From contig CALUUK010000003.1 in assembly GCA_944323955.1 (NCBI GenBank), positions 1 through 64,000 on the forward strand: a stretch of 64,000 nt of DNA, read 5' to 3'. The translations under genes were made by a program, and so were the position numbers. This DNA is from Candidatus Gastranaerophilales bacterium (GTDB lineage: Bacteria; Cyanobacteriota; Vampirovibrionia; Gastranaerophilales; Gastranaerophilaceae). Below are positions 44,716 to 54,304 of the stretch, piece by piece. Within the stretch, counting starts at the first letter, position 1, and every line of letters begins with the position of its first letter. A model generated the notes under the pieces. That model ran no database searches and had not been told where the DNA came from. It was given only the letters and a program-made list of their open reading frames with translations.

Positions 44716-46291
44716 AATCCGCCCATACTTTTTTATATTTTTCTTCCAAATCATGCGTAAATTCAGCATGGCATGTCATTATTTCACTTTCGAGCATTTT
44801 ACCTCTGAGCACTTTTCTTAAATTTTGAAGTTTTTCTTTGTTATTCGCAAGCTCAACCGCTTTTTGGATATATTCATCTCCTGAATATGCGTTAAGTTCA
44901 TCAAGATGCAGAGTTTTATTTATTCTGCCGACTCCTCTTGCCTGTAATCCTTCTCCGAGCAAAGTTATTGAAGGAACTCCCATTAATGCCGTTTCTATTG
45001 CTATTGACATTCCGTTAAAAGGATATGTATCAAGCGAAATATCCGCCTGAGAATATGCTTTGTAATGCGGTTTATAAGGGTGATTATCAAACAAAATACG
45101 ATCTTTGGAAACTCCGCGCTGCAAAAATTTATCACTCCAATATTTTATTGCATCTTTTGTAAGCTGGGTGCGATATATAAGAAGTTTTGAATCCGCGGTG
45201 TTATTTAAAATTTCAGACCACAAAAAAACTATGGTATCATTAAATTTTGATGTACAATTAAAACTTCCGAAAGTTATATACCCGTTTGTTTTATAAGGAT
45301 TTTCAGACAGCTCGGGAAGATTTTTCCCCCGGTAAATTTGATATCCTCTTTCAAGATATAGAGGTTTTTCACTGTACATCCAACTGTTTTTTTCGGGAAT
45401 AGAATATCTGTCAGCCAGAATATAATCGAACTCACTTATTCCGAGAGTATTCAGATATCCCAAATATGATATTATAACAGGCGCCGGCTTATAAAATGCC
45501 ATATAGCTTTTTAAATGGGTATATCCGCCAAGGTCTATTAAAATATCAATATTATTGTCGTAAATCAATTTTGCGGTTTCACAAACATTCAAATCTGCAC
45601 ATGGTATGACTTTAAACCCTATATTTTCAATTGTCTGCGTAACAGAATCTTTTTTTGACGCTCCGTTAAAAATAAAGAAATTAAATTCTTCTTTATTATG
45701 ATTTTCCCATATGGGAATCATATAATTCATCATTGTATGAGCATGGCAATCAGAAGACAAATAGCCTATATTCAGCTTTTTATTTTTTATATGTTTTTTG
45801 TCGTCATGAATATACTTTTGGATATTTTTATAAAGATATTGTTTAATTTGATTTGTTTCGTACTCGGACTCTTCCTTTATATCCCGCTGGCTGTAATATG
45901 AGGATTTTGTCATTGCAAACAGTTTGCTGCTTGAATCATATTGATTTATTCCGCAATTAAGCGCTTTATTGTGATAATCAATGCTTTTATCAACATCGAT
46001 ATAATAATAAGCATGTGCCAATCTTGAAAAAACGCTCGCCTGACCTTCCGGATATTCTTTCAGATAAAGTTCGTAATAATATCTGTATTTGTCATTATCT
46101 TTCAAATTATAATATGAATTTCCAAGCCATATATATAAACTTCCGAGTTGGAATTTATCCAATTTCGAAGACATTACCTGAGCCGTTTTAAAAGTTTTTA
46201 CGGCCTCTTTATAAAGAGCCTTATCATATAATGCTTTGCCTTCCTCCATAAGTTTTTGGAAAGAACTTACGGCATTTTTCTTTTCAGCCAT
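44699..46291 (-). CDS. TPR protein with GT41 (O-GlcNAc transferase/SPINDLY-like) glycosyltransferase domain
   Basis: Residues about 1-150 hold tetratricopeptide helices; from about 170 a GT41 catalytic domain follows: IGYLSSDCHAHTMMNYM, DILIDLGGYTHLKSYMAFYKPAPVIISYLGY, TFGSFNCTSKFNDTIVFLWSEIL and DTYPFNGMSIAIETALMGVPSITLLG. This order matches eukaryotic OGT and bacterial OGT-like enzymes, which attach sugar to Ser/Thr of proteins. The acceptor is unknown; the pseudopilins or secreted proteins in the window are possible targets (guess). Tail-to-tail overlap with the YkgJ gene; gpsA lies 12 bases upstream. Confidence 0.85.
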   Translation of the reverse strand: MAEKKNAVSSFQKLMEEGKALYDKALYKEAVKTFKTAQVMSSKLDKFQLGSLYIWLGNSYYNLKDNDKYRYYYELYLKEYPEGQASVFSRLAHAYYYIDVDKSIDYHNKALNCGINQYDSSSKLFAMTKSSYYSQRDIKEESEYETNQIKQYLYKNIQKYIHDDKKHIKNKKLNIGYLSSDCHAHTMMNYMIPIWENHNKEEFNFFIFNGASKKDSVTQTIENIGFKVIPCADLNVCETAKLIYDNNIDILIDLGGYTHLKSYMAFYKPAPVIISYLGYLNTLGISEFDYILADRYSIPEKNSWMYSEKPLYLERGYQIYRGKNLPELSENPYKTNGYITFGSFNCTSKFNDTIVFLWSEILNNTADSKLLIYRTQLTKDAIKYWSDKFLQRGVSKDRILFDNHPYKPHYKAYSQADISLDTYPFNGMSIAIETALMGVPSITLLGEGLQARGVGRINKTLHLDELNAYSGDEYIQKAVELANNKEKLQNLRKVLRGKMLESEIMTCHAEFTHDLEEKYKKVWADFINSP

Positions 46292-46302
46292 TTCATTTTC
46301 CT

Positions 46303-47310
46303 TTAAATAAGATTATATGAATCTTCCTGTCTTAATTTACGGTTCATTAATTTATTTAATACTTCTTCCGGTGTAATATCCGTATAAACCGCTTCATATA
46401 TTGCAGAAGAAACGGGTACTTCAATATTCAACTTTTGCGCAAGCTCGCAAAGTGCCTTTGATGTTTTGACTCCCTCTGCAACAGAGCCGAGTTCATTTAG
46501 TATATCATCTATCTTCTTGCCTTTTCCAAGCATAGAACCTACGGTAAAATTTCTGCTGAAAGGACTGGAGCATGTTGCAATTAAATCTCCCATACCCGAA
46601 AGCCCGTATAAAGTGGAAGGACTTGCGCCTAAAGCAACACTGACTCTTACTATTTCGGCCATTCCTCTTGTTAAAAGAGTGCCTCTGCAATTGTCACCCA
46701 GTTTCATAGCATCCGCAAATCCTGATGCTATAGCTATAACGTTTTTAAGACTTCCGCCAAGCTCAACGCCTATAACATCCGAATTTGTATAAATTCTGAA
46801 TTTAGACGGAACAGTCAAATGTTTTTGAACAAATTCCGCCGCATTCATGTCATCACTTGCCGCACACGCAGCCGTAGGACAGCCGTTTAATATTTCTTTT
46901 GCAAGTGTAGGACCTGATAAAATAACAAGTTTTGATGCAGGAAGTTCGTCTTTTATTACTTCAGACATTCTTTTTAAAGAAGGAAGCTCAAGTCCTTTTG
47001 AAAGATTTACCAGAATCTGTTCATCTTTTAATCCTGCTTCTCCGAGCTGTTTACAAACAGGTCTTATACCCGATGTTGCAACAACGAGAAGTACAATCTC
47101 AGCATCTTTTATTGCATATTTCAAATCATCGGTTATTTCAACTTTTTTATCAAGTTGAATTTCAAGCGGCTTTGTTGTTTTTTTATATAATCTCAGTTCA
47201 TCCGTAATATCTTCTTTTCTTCCCCATACACAAATTTCATCAAAATTGTTATTTAACATTTTTGCTATGGTTAATCCCCAGCAGCCGGGACCAAGTACAG
47301 TTAATTTCAT
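46303..47310 (-). CDS. gpsA: Glycerol-3-phosphate dehydrogenase [NAD(P)+]
   Basis: Makes glycerol-3-phosphate for phospholipids. GPGCWGLTIA is the Rossmann nucleotide loop (usually GxGxWG), SKGLE and SGPTLAKE are family blocks, GGSLKNVIAIA carries the catalytic Lys, and GLSGMGDLIATCSS follows. Length 335 aa is normal. It lies 14 bases after murE and 12 before the GT41 gene on the same strand, so it is probably read from the cell-wall cluster. Confidence 0.96.
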   Translation of the reverse strand: MKLTVLGPGCWGLTIAKMLNNNFDEICVWGRKEDITDELRLYKKTTKPLEIQLDKKVEITDDLKYAIKDAEIVLLVVATSGIRPVCKQLGEAGLKDEQILVNLSKGLELPSLKRMSEVIKDELPASKLVILSGPTLAKEILNGCPTAACAASDDMNAAEFVQKHLTVPSKFRIYTNSDVIGVELGGSLKNVIAIASGFADAMKLGDNCRGTLLTRGMAEIVRVSVALGASPSTLYGLSGMGDLIATCSSPFSRNFTVGSMLGKGKKIDDILNELGSVAEGVKTSKALCELAQKLNIEVPVSSAIYEAVYTDITPEEVLNKLMNRKLRQEDSYNLI

Positions 47311-47323
47311 AATTTACCTCCGA

Positions 47324-48787
47324 TTAAACACAAGCAAAAACTTTTCTTGCTTCTTCTCTGTCATCAAAATGAATTGTTTCGTTTTTAAGTATCTGGTAAT
47401 CTTCATGCCCTTTTCCCGCAATTACGACAACATCTGAGGGATTTGCAATGGTTTTTAGAAATTTTATTGCCTCGCGTCTGTCAGGTTCAACAAAAATTCT
47501 GCGGGTATCAACGGTCTTAATGCCTGTCATAATATCCGATATTATAAGCTGCGGGTCTTCACTTCTGGGATTATCGGATGTAACTATAACTTTATCAGAA
47601 AGTTCGTCCGCTATTTTACCCATTTTAGGACGTTTTGTCGTATCTCTGTCTCCTCCGCAGCCAAACAGACAAATAAGATTACTGCCGTCGGGAGTAAGTT
47701 CGCGCGCCGCTTTCAAAACATTTTCTAGTCCGTCGGGAGTATGAGCATAATCAACAATCACAAGCGGCTGCTTGGCAACTATTTCAAACCTTCCGTCAAC
47801 ACTTTTCGTATTTTCAAGCGCAGTTATAATTATATTGCTGTCTATTCCTGAAGCAAGCCCTGCGGCAAAAGCAGCTAAAGCATTATAAACACTGAACATG
47901 CCGTTCAAATGTAAATTCATTTTTTCTTTTTTTGAATTAAATTCAACAGTCAAACTTGCACCGTCAACTGAAAAATCAATATTGGAAGCTCTTACATCCG
48001 CCTGATTTTTTACACCGTATGTCAGACATCTTACCCCTTTGGGAACAATATCAATAAAATCTTTTGAATATTCATCATCTGCGTTTATAACGGCAAAAGC
48101 TCCTTCTTTTAAGTTTTCAAATAACATTGCTTTTGCCTTAAAATAATTTCTCATCGTAATATGATAATCCAAATGGTCCTGTGTAAGGTTTGTAAACACG
48201 GCTCCGTTAAAATCACAGCAGCCGACTCTGTTTTGCTCTAATGAATGAGAGCTGACCTCCATAACAACATTATCAATGTTCTCATCAACCATTAACTTTA
48301 AATCTCTTTGAAGTTCGGGCGGCTGCGGTGTTGTATGTTTTGCTTCATGATATTTATCTTTACCCGACAATTTATACCCCAAAGTACCTATAAGTGCACA
48401 CTTTTGATTATTTTCTTCATATATTTTCTGAATTAAATGCGTAACCGTCGTTTTTCCGTTAGTTCCGGTTACTCCTATTAAATTTATTTTTTTTGAAGGC
48501 TCATCATAGAATTTTGCGGCAATATAAGCCATTGTACGTTTTGTATCTTTTACAATAATTTGAGGAACATTAATATTCAATTCTTTTTCGCAAAAAAGTG
48601 CAGCGGCACCTTTGTTTACAGCTTGCAAAGCATAATCATGCCCGTCTGACGCTTCTCCTTTTATACAAATAAAAATATTACCATTTTCAACTTTTGAAGA
48701 ATTATATGAAATTCCTGTTATTTCAATATTATTAAAATTTACGGTTTCATAATTATCCAAAAGGTTTAATAAATCTTTTAACAACAT
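47324..48787 (-). CDS. murE: UDP-MurNAc-tripeptide synthetase, meso-DAP type
   Basis: Adds the third stem-peptide residue in peptidoglycan precursor synthesis. GVTGTNGKTT near residue 105 is the Mur ligase P-loop, and DNPRSEDP near 408 is the motif that selects meso-diaminopimelate. Length 487 aa is full. The ATG at 48787 has GAGG eleven bases upstream. Lies between ftsI and gpsA; the usual murF and mraY do not follow, so the division cluster is split here. Confidence 0.96.
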   Translation of the reverse strand: MLLKDLLNLLDNYETVNFNNIEITGISYNSSKVENGNIFICIKGEASDGHDYALQAVNKGAAALFCEKELNINVPQIIVKDTKRTMAYIAAKFYDEPSKKINLIGVTGTNGKTTVTHLIQKIYEENNQKCALIGTLGYKLSGKDKYHEAKHTTPQPPELQRDLKLMVDENIDNVVMEVSSHSLEQNRVGCCDFNGAVFTNLTQDHLDYHITMRNYFKAKAMLFENLKEGAFAVINADDEYSKDFIDIVPKGVRCLTYGVKNQADVRASNIDFSVDGASLTVEFNSKKEKMNLHLNGMFSVYNALAAFAAGLASGIDSNIIITALENTKSVDGRFEIVAKQPLVIVDYAHTPDGLENVLKAARELTPDGSNLICLFGCGGDRDTTKRPKMGKIADELSDKVIVTSDNPRSEDPQLIISDIMTGIKTVDTRRIFVEPDRREAIKFLKTIANPSDVVVIAGKGHEDYQILKNETIHFDDREEARKVFACV

Positions 48788-48808
48788 ATCCTTTATACCT
48801 CACTGAAA

Positions 48809-50527
48809 TTATTCTACAACATTTTTATCGGGCGGTATATTTAAAATTCTTGCAACCTGAAGAGCAACTTCTTTAAATATAGGTGCCGCAACGGTATTAC
48901 CCCAAACAGGCCCGCCTGCGGAAGCGGAATCGACTACAACATAAATTAATATTTGAGGATTATTGGCGGGCAAATATCCGATAACAGATGCATAAAGCGC
49001 ATCGGAATATCCTTTTTTATTTTCCATAGGTTTTTTAGAAGTACCCGTTTTCCCCGCAACAGAATATTTATCAAGATTGATATATGATTTTGAGTTAGAG
49101 ACACTTTTTGCAAGAAGCTGTGTGACAATCTGAGCCGTTTCGGGACTTACTGCCTGAACATACTTGATTTTTTCTTTTTCTTCCTCAGGTGAATATTTAA
49201 TAACATGCGGAGTAACTCTTACACCGTTATTTGCCAATGCGGAAACTGCGGATATCATCTGAATGGCAGTTACGGAAGCGCCATAACCGTAACCCATTGT
49301 TGCCTGTCTTGATTTATCCCATTTATAAGGTTTGGGAAGCAAACCGGAAGATTCACCCGCCAAATCAATTCCGCTTTTTTGCCCGATACCGAGTTTGGAT
49401 AATATTGTATAAAATTCAACTGGATTCATCATCAACGCTATATTAGCACTTCCTACGTTGCTTGAATGTTCAAGTAAGTAAACAAGACTTATCATTCCGG
49501 GATTAGGATGTTTATTATAGTCATAATTAGTTATAGTCCAATTTCCAAGCTGCATTTTACCTGTATCAAGAACCTTACTCCATGGTTTTATTTTTCCGCT
49601 TTCTATTCCGGCTGCAACAGTTAATGTTTTAAATGTTGACCCGGGAGGATAAACATCTGTTAAAGTCCAGTTCTTGAGACGGATTGCTTCTGTTTTCTTA
49701 TAATTGTTCGGGTTATATCTTGGATAAACGGCATATCCCAATATTTCACCGTTTTTAGGATTCATTACGATGACTGCACCTCTTGAAGCCTGCTTTAAAT
49801 TAATCATATTTAAAAGTTCCCGCTCGCAAACATGCTGTATAGCCGAATCAATTGTAAGAGTGACGGTTTTACCCACTCTTGGCGTTGCCGCGGAAATAGG
49901 ATCCGTTTTGGCATCATAAATAATATCGCCTCTCGGAGTTCTTTGGATTTTTACATCCTCACCGACATCTTCAAGTGCTTTTCTTGCAGTATATTCAACT
50001 CCTGATGATGTCCCGGCATCAGGATTATAATATCCTATAATGTGTGCGGCAAGCTCATCTTGCGGATAAACTCTGTCATTTTTTTTATCAAGACTAAGTT
50101 CACGAAGCCCTAATTTTTTTATTTGCTCCGCAGTTTTCCTGTCTATGTCTTTTTTTAGAAGGATTACCGTAGAACCTCTGTTTATAGTCTTTTCTATATT
50201 TGCTTTACTTATTCCTATAACAGGTGCAAGTATTTGGGCAAGTTCCGAAGGTTTATGATCAAAATACTCACGGTGTGCATAAAGATTATATGATGTTTGA
50301 TCACTTGCCAGTCTTAATCCGTTACGGTCGACTATTTGCCCTCTGTATATAAAATTCTTACTGTATCTTTGATTATTTGCCCTTACTTTATAATGTCTTA
50401 TATCGACAATTTGAAGCAAAAACAAATATATAATTGAAATACAAAAAAGCGCCAATACAAAAACGTGCGCATACTTTATTCGTTTTTCAATATTTCTGAG
50501 TTTTTCCCTGCTGTCATTTTCAGGCAT
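48809..50527 (-). CDS. ftsI: Penicillin-binding protein, FtsI/PBP2B type septal transpeptidase
   Basis: Class B PBP: one N-terminal helix (about 22-42, FVLALFCISIIYLFLLQIV), the dimerisation domain (RGQIVDRNG), and the transpeptidase with STFK, SSN and KTGTS. It crosslinks septal wall. The ATG at 50527 follows AGAGGG nine bases upstream; an in-frame start ten codons earlier is not preferred. Its place between the FtsL-like gene and murE matches the standard order rsmH-ftsL-ftsI-murE. Confidence 0.95.
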   Translation of the reverse strand: MPENDSREKLRNIEKRIKYAHVFVLALFCISIIYLFLLQIVDIRHYKVRANNQRYSKNFIYRGQIVDRNGLRLASDQTSYNLYAHREYFDHKPSELAQILAPVIGISKANIEKTINRGSTVILLKKDIDRKTAEQIKKLGLRELSLDKKNDRVYPQDELAAHIIGYYNPDAGTSSGVEYTARKALEDVGEDVKIQRTPRGDIIYDAKTDPISAATPRVGKTVTLTIDSAIQHVCERELLNMINLKQASRGAVIVMNPKNGEILGYAVYPRYNPNNYKKTEAIRLKNWTLTDVYPPGSTFKTLTVAAGIESGKIKPWSKVLDTGKMQLGNWTITNYDYNKHPNPGMISLVYLLEHSSNVGSANIALMMNPVEFYTILSKLGIGQKSGIDLAGESSGLLPKPYKWDKSRQATMGYGYGASVTAIQMISAVSALANNGVRVTPHVIKYSPEEEKEKIKYVQAVSPETAQIVTQLLAKSVSNSKSYINLDKYSVAGKTGTSKKPMENKKGYSDALYASVIGYLPANNPQILIYVVVDSASAGGPVWGNTVAAPIFKEVALQVARILNIPPDKNVVE

Positions 50528-50590
50528 ATACCAAATCCCTCTATAAAAGAGTATCACAAGAACATGCCGGAGTAAAAGACTTAATTAAAA

Positions 50591-51037
50591 TTAATATCCT
50601 ACAGACCATTTATAGTTTATATTTTTTTCCGAGTTTTTAGGAACTTCGGCAACTCTGACTGCAGGAATTTCTATAACTTTCTTTGCGGTATCAAGTGTCA
50701 TTTTATTATGTATAACGACATCCATTTTATTGAAAGAATGTAAATTATCAAGTTTATTTTGAAGTTCAATATTCTCGTTTGAAAGAGCAATTATTTCTCT
50801 TCCGAGATTGTTCATACTCTTTTCACTGTCCGAAACAAAATAATAACTGACAGCAGAAAGGATAACAAGAAAAATCAGAACTTTATTTAAAAGCCTGTTA
50901 AGTTTTTCACTGTATGATTTTCTTTCGGCATGCTTTGGAAATTTTCCGTATATAACAGGAGTTGATACGGGAGCCTTAACGGCATTTTGACCGTATATAT
51001 ATGAACTGTCTATATATCTTATTGAACTTCTGCCCAA
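50591..51037 (-). CDS. FtsL-like division protein with TTG start
   Basis: The 148-residue protein has a basic cytoplasmic part, one helix (about residues 50-68, VLIFLVILSAVSYYFV) and a coiled-coil-like periplasmic part (MNNLGREIIALSNENIELQNKLDNL), the plan of FtsL. Sequence conservation in FtsL is weak, so the call rests on position between rsmH and ftsI. The TTG at 51037 is chosen because GGGGAG lies six bases upstream. Overlap with ftsI is absent (63-base gap). Confidence 0.7.
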   Translation of the reverse strand: MGRSSIRYIDSSYIYGQNAVKAPVSTPVIYGKFPKHAERKSYSEKLNRLLNKVLIFLVILSAVSYYFVSDSEKSMNNLGREIIALSNENIELQNKLDNLHSFNKMDVVIHNKMTLDTAKKVIEIPAVRVAEVPKNSEKNINYKWSVGY

Positions 51038-51054
51038 AGATGTCTCCCCTGATA

Positions 51055-52038
51055 TTATTTATTAATTCTTTTTGCGATTCTCAGTTTGGCTGACCTTGAC
51101 GGAGGATTCCGTCTTATTTCATCATCACTTGCGGCTATTGGTTTTTTATTAACCATTTCCAACAAAGGCTTGTTATAAACCGGCATAGCACTCATTTGCA
51201 ATAATGCATACCTTTTTGATTCCCCATTTTTATCAGTCGGTATCTGATCGTCAATCCACTCATTAGAATAACGTTTTAAAAATCTTTTTGCTATTCTGTC
51301 CTCCAAAGAGTGGAAAGTAACTATTGATAGTATAGCATCATTTGATAATAATGTAAGCACTTCATTTAATGTATTTTTAATATTGTTAAGTTCATCATTA
51401 ACTTCAATTCTTATTGCCTGAAATACTCTTGTCGCCGGATGAATTTTTGATTTTATTCTTGGTGTTGCATCAAACACAATATTGACAAGCTCTTGCGTCG
51501 TTTCTATTTTCTTCTTTTTGCGTTCTTCAATTATTTTTTTTGCAATTCTTTTTGAAAATCTTTCTTCTCCGTATTCACTGAAAATACGAACTAATTCATC
51601 CTCTTTGTAATCATTCACCACGTCATAAGCTGAGAAATCAGCCGATCGGTCAAATCGCATGTCTAATTTCGAATCCTTTAAAAAGCTGAAACCCCTTTCA
51701 GCAGAAGTCAATTGGTGAGTTGACGCACCAAAGTCAAAAACAATTCCGCCCGTTATTTCATTAATATTATTTTCTTCTAAATATTTCTTAATGTTTGTAT
51801 ATGAAGAATGAACAATAGTTAAGTTTTCGTAATCTTTCAACTTATGTTTTGAAAAATTCACCGCATCAATATCAACATCAAAAGAAATCAATCTGCCAGA
51901 AGGGGAAATCCTTTTTAATATAAGCTCACTGTAACTGCCGCCGCCCAATGTTGCATCTATATATAATTTCCCGCTTTCACAGTTAAGTGCATCGACAGCT
52001 TCTTTCAACATAACAGGATAATGGTTAAATTCAGACAT
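51055..52038 (-). CDS. rsmH: 16S rRNA m4C1402 methyltransferase
   Basis: Methylates N4 of C1402 in the ribosomal decoding site. HYPVMLKEAVDAL starts the family signature; DATLGGGSYSELIL is the SAM loop and FDFGASTHQLTSAERGFSF follows. The C-terminal motif RNPPSRSAKLRIAKRI is present. Length 327 aa. AAGGAT precedes the ATG. It heads the division cluster on the minus strand, 14 bases after prfA. Confidence 0.96.
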   Translation of the reverse strand: MSEFNHYPVMLKEAVDALNCESGKLYIDATLGGGSYSELILKRISPSGRLISFDVDIDAVNFSKHKLKDYENLTIVHSSYTNIKKYLEENNINEITGGIVFDFGASTHQLTSAERGFSFLKDSKLDMRFDRSADFSAYDVVNDYKEDELVRIFSEYGEERFSKRIAKKIIEERKKKKIETTQELVNIVFDATPRIKSKIHPATRVFQAIRIEVNDELNNIKNTLNEVLTLLSNDAILSIVTFHSLEDRIAKRFLKRYSNEWIDDQIPTDKNGESKRYALLQMSAMPVYNKPLLEMVNKKPIAASDDEIRRNPPSRSAKLRIAKRINK

Positions 52039-52052
52039 TTAATCAATATCCT

Positions 52053-53135
52053 TTAATTAATTTCCGCAAGTTTTTCAAGTTTAATTTTTTGATCATGTTC
52101 CATAAGGAGCTCTATAAGCTCATCAAGGTCACCGTCAATAACAGTCCATACATTTAAATTTTGACCTATTCTGTGATCGGTTAATCTGCCTTGAGGGAAA
52201 TTATATGTTCTTATTCTTTCCGAACGATCTCCCGTACCGACCTGAGAACGTCTTAAGTCAGTAACTTCTTTCATCTGCTTTTGAACTTCCAAATCATAAA
52301 GTTTAGCTTTTAAAATTTGCAGGGCTCTTTCTTTATTTTGCAGCTGTGAACGTTCTTCCGTACAGAAAATCATAATTCCCGTAGGTTTATGGAACACTCT
52401 TGCGGCAGTTTCAACTTTATTAACGTTTTGACCGCCTGCACCGCCCGAACGTGCAGTTGTTATTTCAATATCATTCATATTAAGTTCCACTTCAACATCA
52501 TCAACTTCAGGCATAACAGCAACTGTAGCTGTCGAAGTATGAACTCTGCCCTGAGATTCTGTTGCCGGAACCCTTTGAACCCTGTGAACTCCGGATTCAT
52601 ATTTCAATTTCGAATATATACTATCGCCTTTAATTGAAATAATTACTTCCGAGACACCTCCGGCTTCACAATCCGTTCTGCTCAATATTTGGGTTTGCCA
52701 TCCCTGTTTATCGGCGTATCTCAAATACATTCTCATCAAATCGCCCGCAAAAATATTAGCCTCATCACCGCCTGCCGAGCCTCTTATTTCGAGCATAATG
52801 TCTTTATCATCCATCGGGTCTCGCGGTAAAAGAAGAACTTTCATCTTTTCTTCCAAATCGGCCATTTTTTGTTCATTTGCTGCAATTTCTCCGCGCAAAA
52901 ATTCCTTCATGGACTCGTCATTTTCACCTTTTATCATTTCATGAGCATCTGCTACCGCTTGCTCGCAATCTTTCCAGGTATGATAAACTTCAACGGTTTC
53001 TTCCATTGCTTTTCTTTGTTTTGACAATGTCTTAAAACGATTATAATCCTGAATAACTTCAGGGTCGGATAAAATTTGACCGAGTTCTTCATATTTACTT
53101 TCTATTTGAAGGATTTTATCAAGCATATCATTCAT
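52053..53135 (-). CDS. prfA: Peptide chain release factor 1
   Basis: Reads UAA and [16 protein letters not shown] carries the GGQ that triggers peptide release, and the codon-reading PAT tripeptide occurs in [10 protein letters not shown], which identifies RF1 rather than RF2. Length 360 aa. Its ATG overlaps the thyX stop over ATGA, so translation is coupled. AAGGAA lies nine bases upstream. Confidence 0.97.
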   Translation of the reverse strand: MNDMLDKILQIESKYEELGQILSDPEVIQDYNRFKTLSKQRKAMEETVEVYHTWKDCEQAVADAHEMIKGENDESMKEFLRGEIAANEQKMADLEEKMKVLLLPRDPMDDKDIMLEIRGSAGGDEANIFAGDLMRMYLRYADKQGWQTQILSRTDCEAGGVSEVIISIKGDSIYSKLKYESGVHRVQRVPATESQGRVHTSTATVAVMPEVDDVEVELNMNDIEITTARSGGAGGQNVNKVETAARVFHKPTGIMIFCTEERSQLQNKERALQILKAKLYDLEVQKQMKEVTDLRRSQVGTGDRSERIRTYNFPQGRLTDHRIGQNLNVWTVIDGDLDELIELLMEHDQKIKLEKLAEIN

Positions 53136-53839
53136 AGTATTTGTTCCTTAGTGGGTTTTCTGCCGCAAGATTTATCTTCATCACAATATCCGAGACGTTC
53201 ACATTTCGGAACGAGATAATCTTTAAGCCATTCTTCTTCTTTTACAAGTTCTTCACACATTCTTTTAATCAAAATTCTTATTTCCGTCTGAGCGCGGGTA
53301 CACAATCTTAAATTTGCAAGATGAATAAGTTCTCTTAAATTCATACTTACAACCATTGATGTTGATGCGGCATTAGGAAGCACTGCTCTTGCATCTTCTG
53401 CAGGTATTCCGTTTTCTGTTAATTCAAGATAAAATTTTGAAATTTCGGACATAAAATTATCAAATTTTTCTTTCAGTTCGGGATTTCTTTCGATTGTATC
53501 CGGAATAAGATAATCAAACTGTCCTTTTTCTTTAACGTATCGCTGCGATTTTTGTGAGAATGATACATGTCTGTGTCTTACAAGCTGATGAGAGCATGCT
53601 CTTGAAATATTACTGATAGCGAAACTGACCTGAACATGTTCAATTGTGGAATAATGCCCTGAAGATATAACTCTGTTGATGAGTTTCAGCATTTTTTCCT
53701 TATCCTGTGCCGATTCACAGTCAAAAATATTCAGCGGAGAATCTGCACTGTAACAAGTCCGGCAAGCCGTATATATTGTTTTTAAAAGATTCTGCGGCTT
53801 TGATATAAGCCTTACACAGGCATACTTGTCTTCAGGCAT
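53132..53839 (-). CDS. thyX: Flavin-dependent thymidylate synthase
   Basis: Converts dUMP to dTMP with FAD and folate. [14 protein letters not shown] matches the ThyX motif RHRxxSxxxxSxR, and HYSTIEHVQ is a further family block. The ATG at 53839 has GGAG a few bases upstream; an earlier start would lie in the hairpin between rpmE and thyX. Length 235 aa. No thyA is in the window. Follows rpmE across a hairpin. Confidence 0.95.
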   Translation of the reverse strand: MPEDKYACVRLISKPQNLLKTIYTACRTCYSADSPLNIFDCESAQDKEKMLKLINRVISSGHYSTIEHVQVSFAISNISRACSHQLVRHRHVSFSQKSQRYVKEKGQFDYLIPDTIERNPELKEKFDNFMSEISKFYLELTENGIPAEDARAVLPNAASTSMVVSMNLRELIHLANLRLCTRAQTEIRILIKRMCEELVKEEEWLKDYLVPKCERLGYCDEDKSCGRKPTKEQIL

Positions 53840-53861
53840 ATTTTTCTCCTTTTGATACTTA

Positions 53862-53886
53862 AATACCCACATTTAATGTGGGTATT
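53862..53886 (-). terminator. Hairpin between rpmE and thyX, possible attenuator
   Basis: AATACCCACAT and ATGTGGGTATT pair (11 bp) around TTA. On the minus strand only TATTTAA follows, so it is a weak terminator that may let some transcription through to thyX. Confidence 0.5.
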
Positions 53887-53907
53887 AAACTATTGCATAA
53901 CGTGTAC

Positions 53908-54114
53908 TTATTTTTTGTTTTGTTGATAACGTTTTTTGAATTTTTCGATACGTCCTTCAGTATCAACGATTTTCTGGTTGCCTGTATAGTAAGGATGACA
54001 GTTGTTGCAAATTTCAACTGTGATATCATCCAAAACGGAACCTGTTTCAATTTCGTTACCGCATACACATTTTATAACCGTTTTTTTGTAATCCGGATGT
54101 ATTTCTTTTTTCAT
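53908..54114 (-). CDS. rpmE: 50S ribosomal protein L31, zinc-binding type
   Basis: A 68-residue protein with MKKEIHPDY at the start and two Cys pairs (KCVCG and [11 protein letters not shown]) that bind zinc, the C+ form of L31. AGAGGTGAG precedes the ATG. It is first in the minus-strand unit that continues with thyX and prfA beyond the hairpin. Confidence 0.94.
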   Translation of the reverse strand: MKKEIHPDYKKTVIKCVCGNEIETGSVLDDITVEICNNCHPYYTGNQKIVDTEGRIEKFKKRYQQNKK

Positions 54115-54245
54115 TTTAACTCACCTCTGTTCTCATTCAATAATTGAATTATATTCACTAAAAATTTTATATCAAGTAATATAATTCCTTTTAAAATTAA
54201 AATGTTACATTTAAAAAATATTTAAAAATCAATTGAATATATGTA

Positions 54246-54274
54246 TTAAAATACAAGAAATGTGGTACTATAAT
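54246..54274 (+). promoter_or_regulatory. Promoter of the pseudopilin gene at 54305
   Basis: TTAAAA (54246-54251), a 17-base spacer and a perfect TATAAT (54269-54274), then AAGGAAG about twelve bases before the ATG. The 190 bases between rpmE and this gene hold nothing else that I can identify. Confidence 0.55.
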
Positions 54275-54304
54275 AATATGTACATATAAGGAAGTGATAG
54301 ATAG

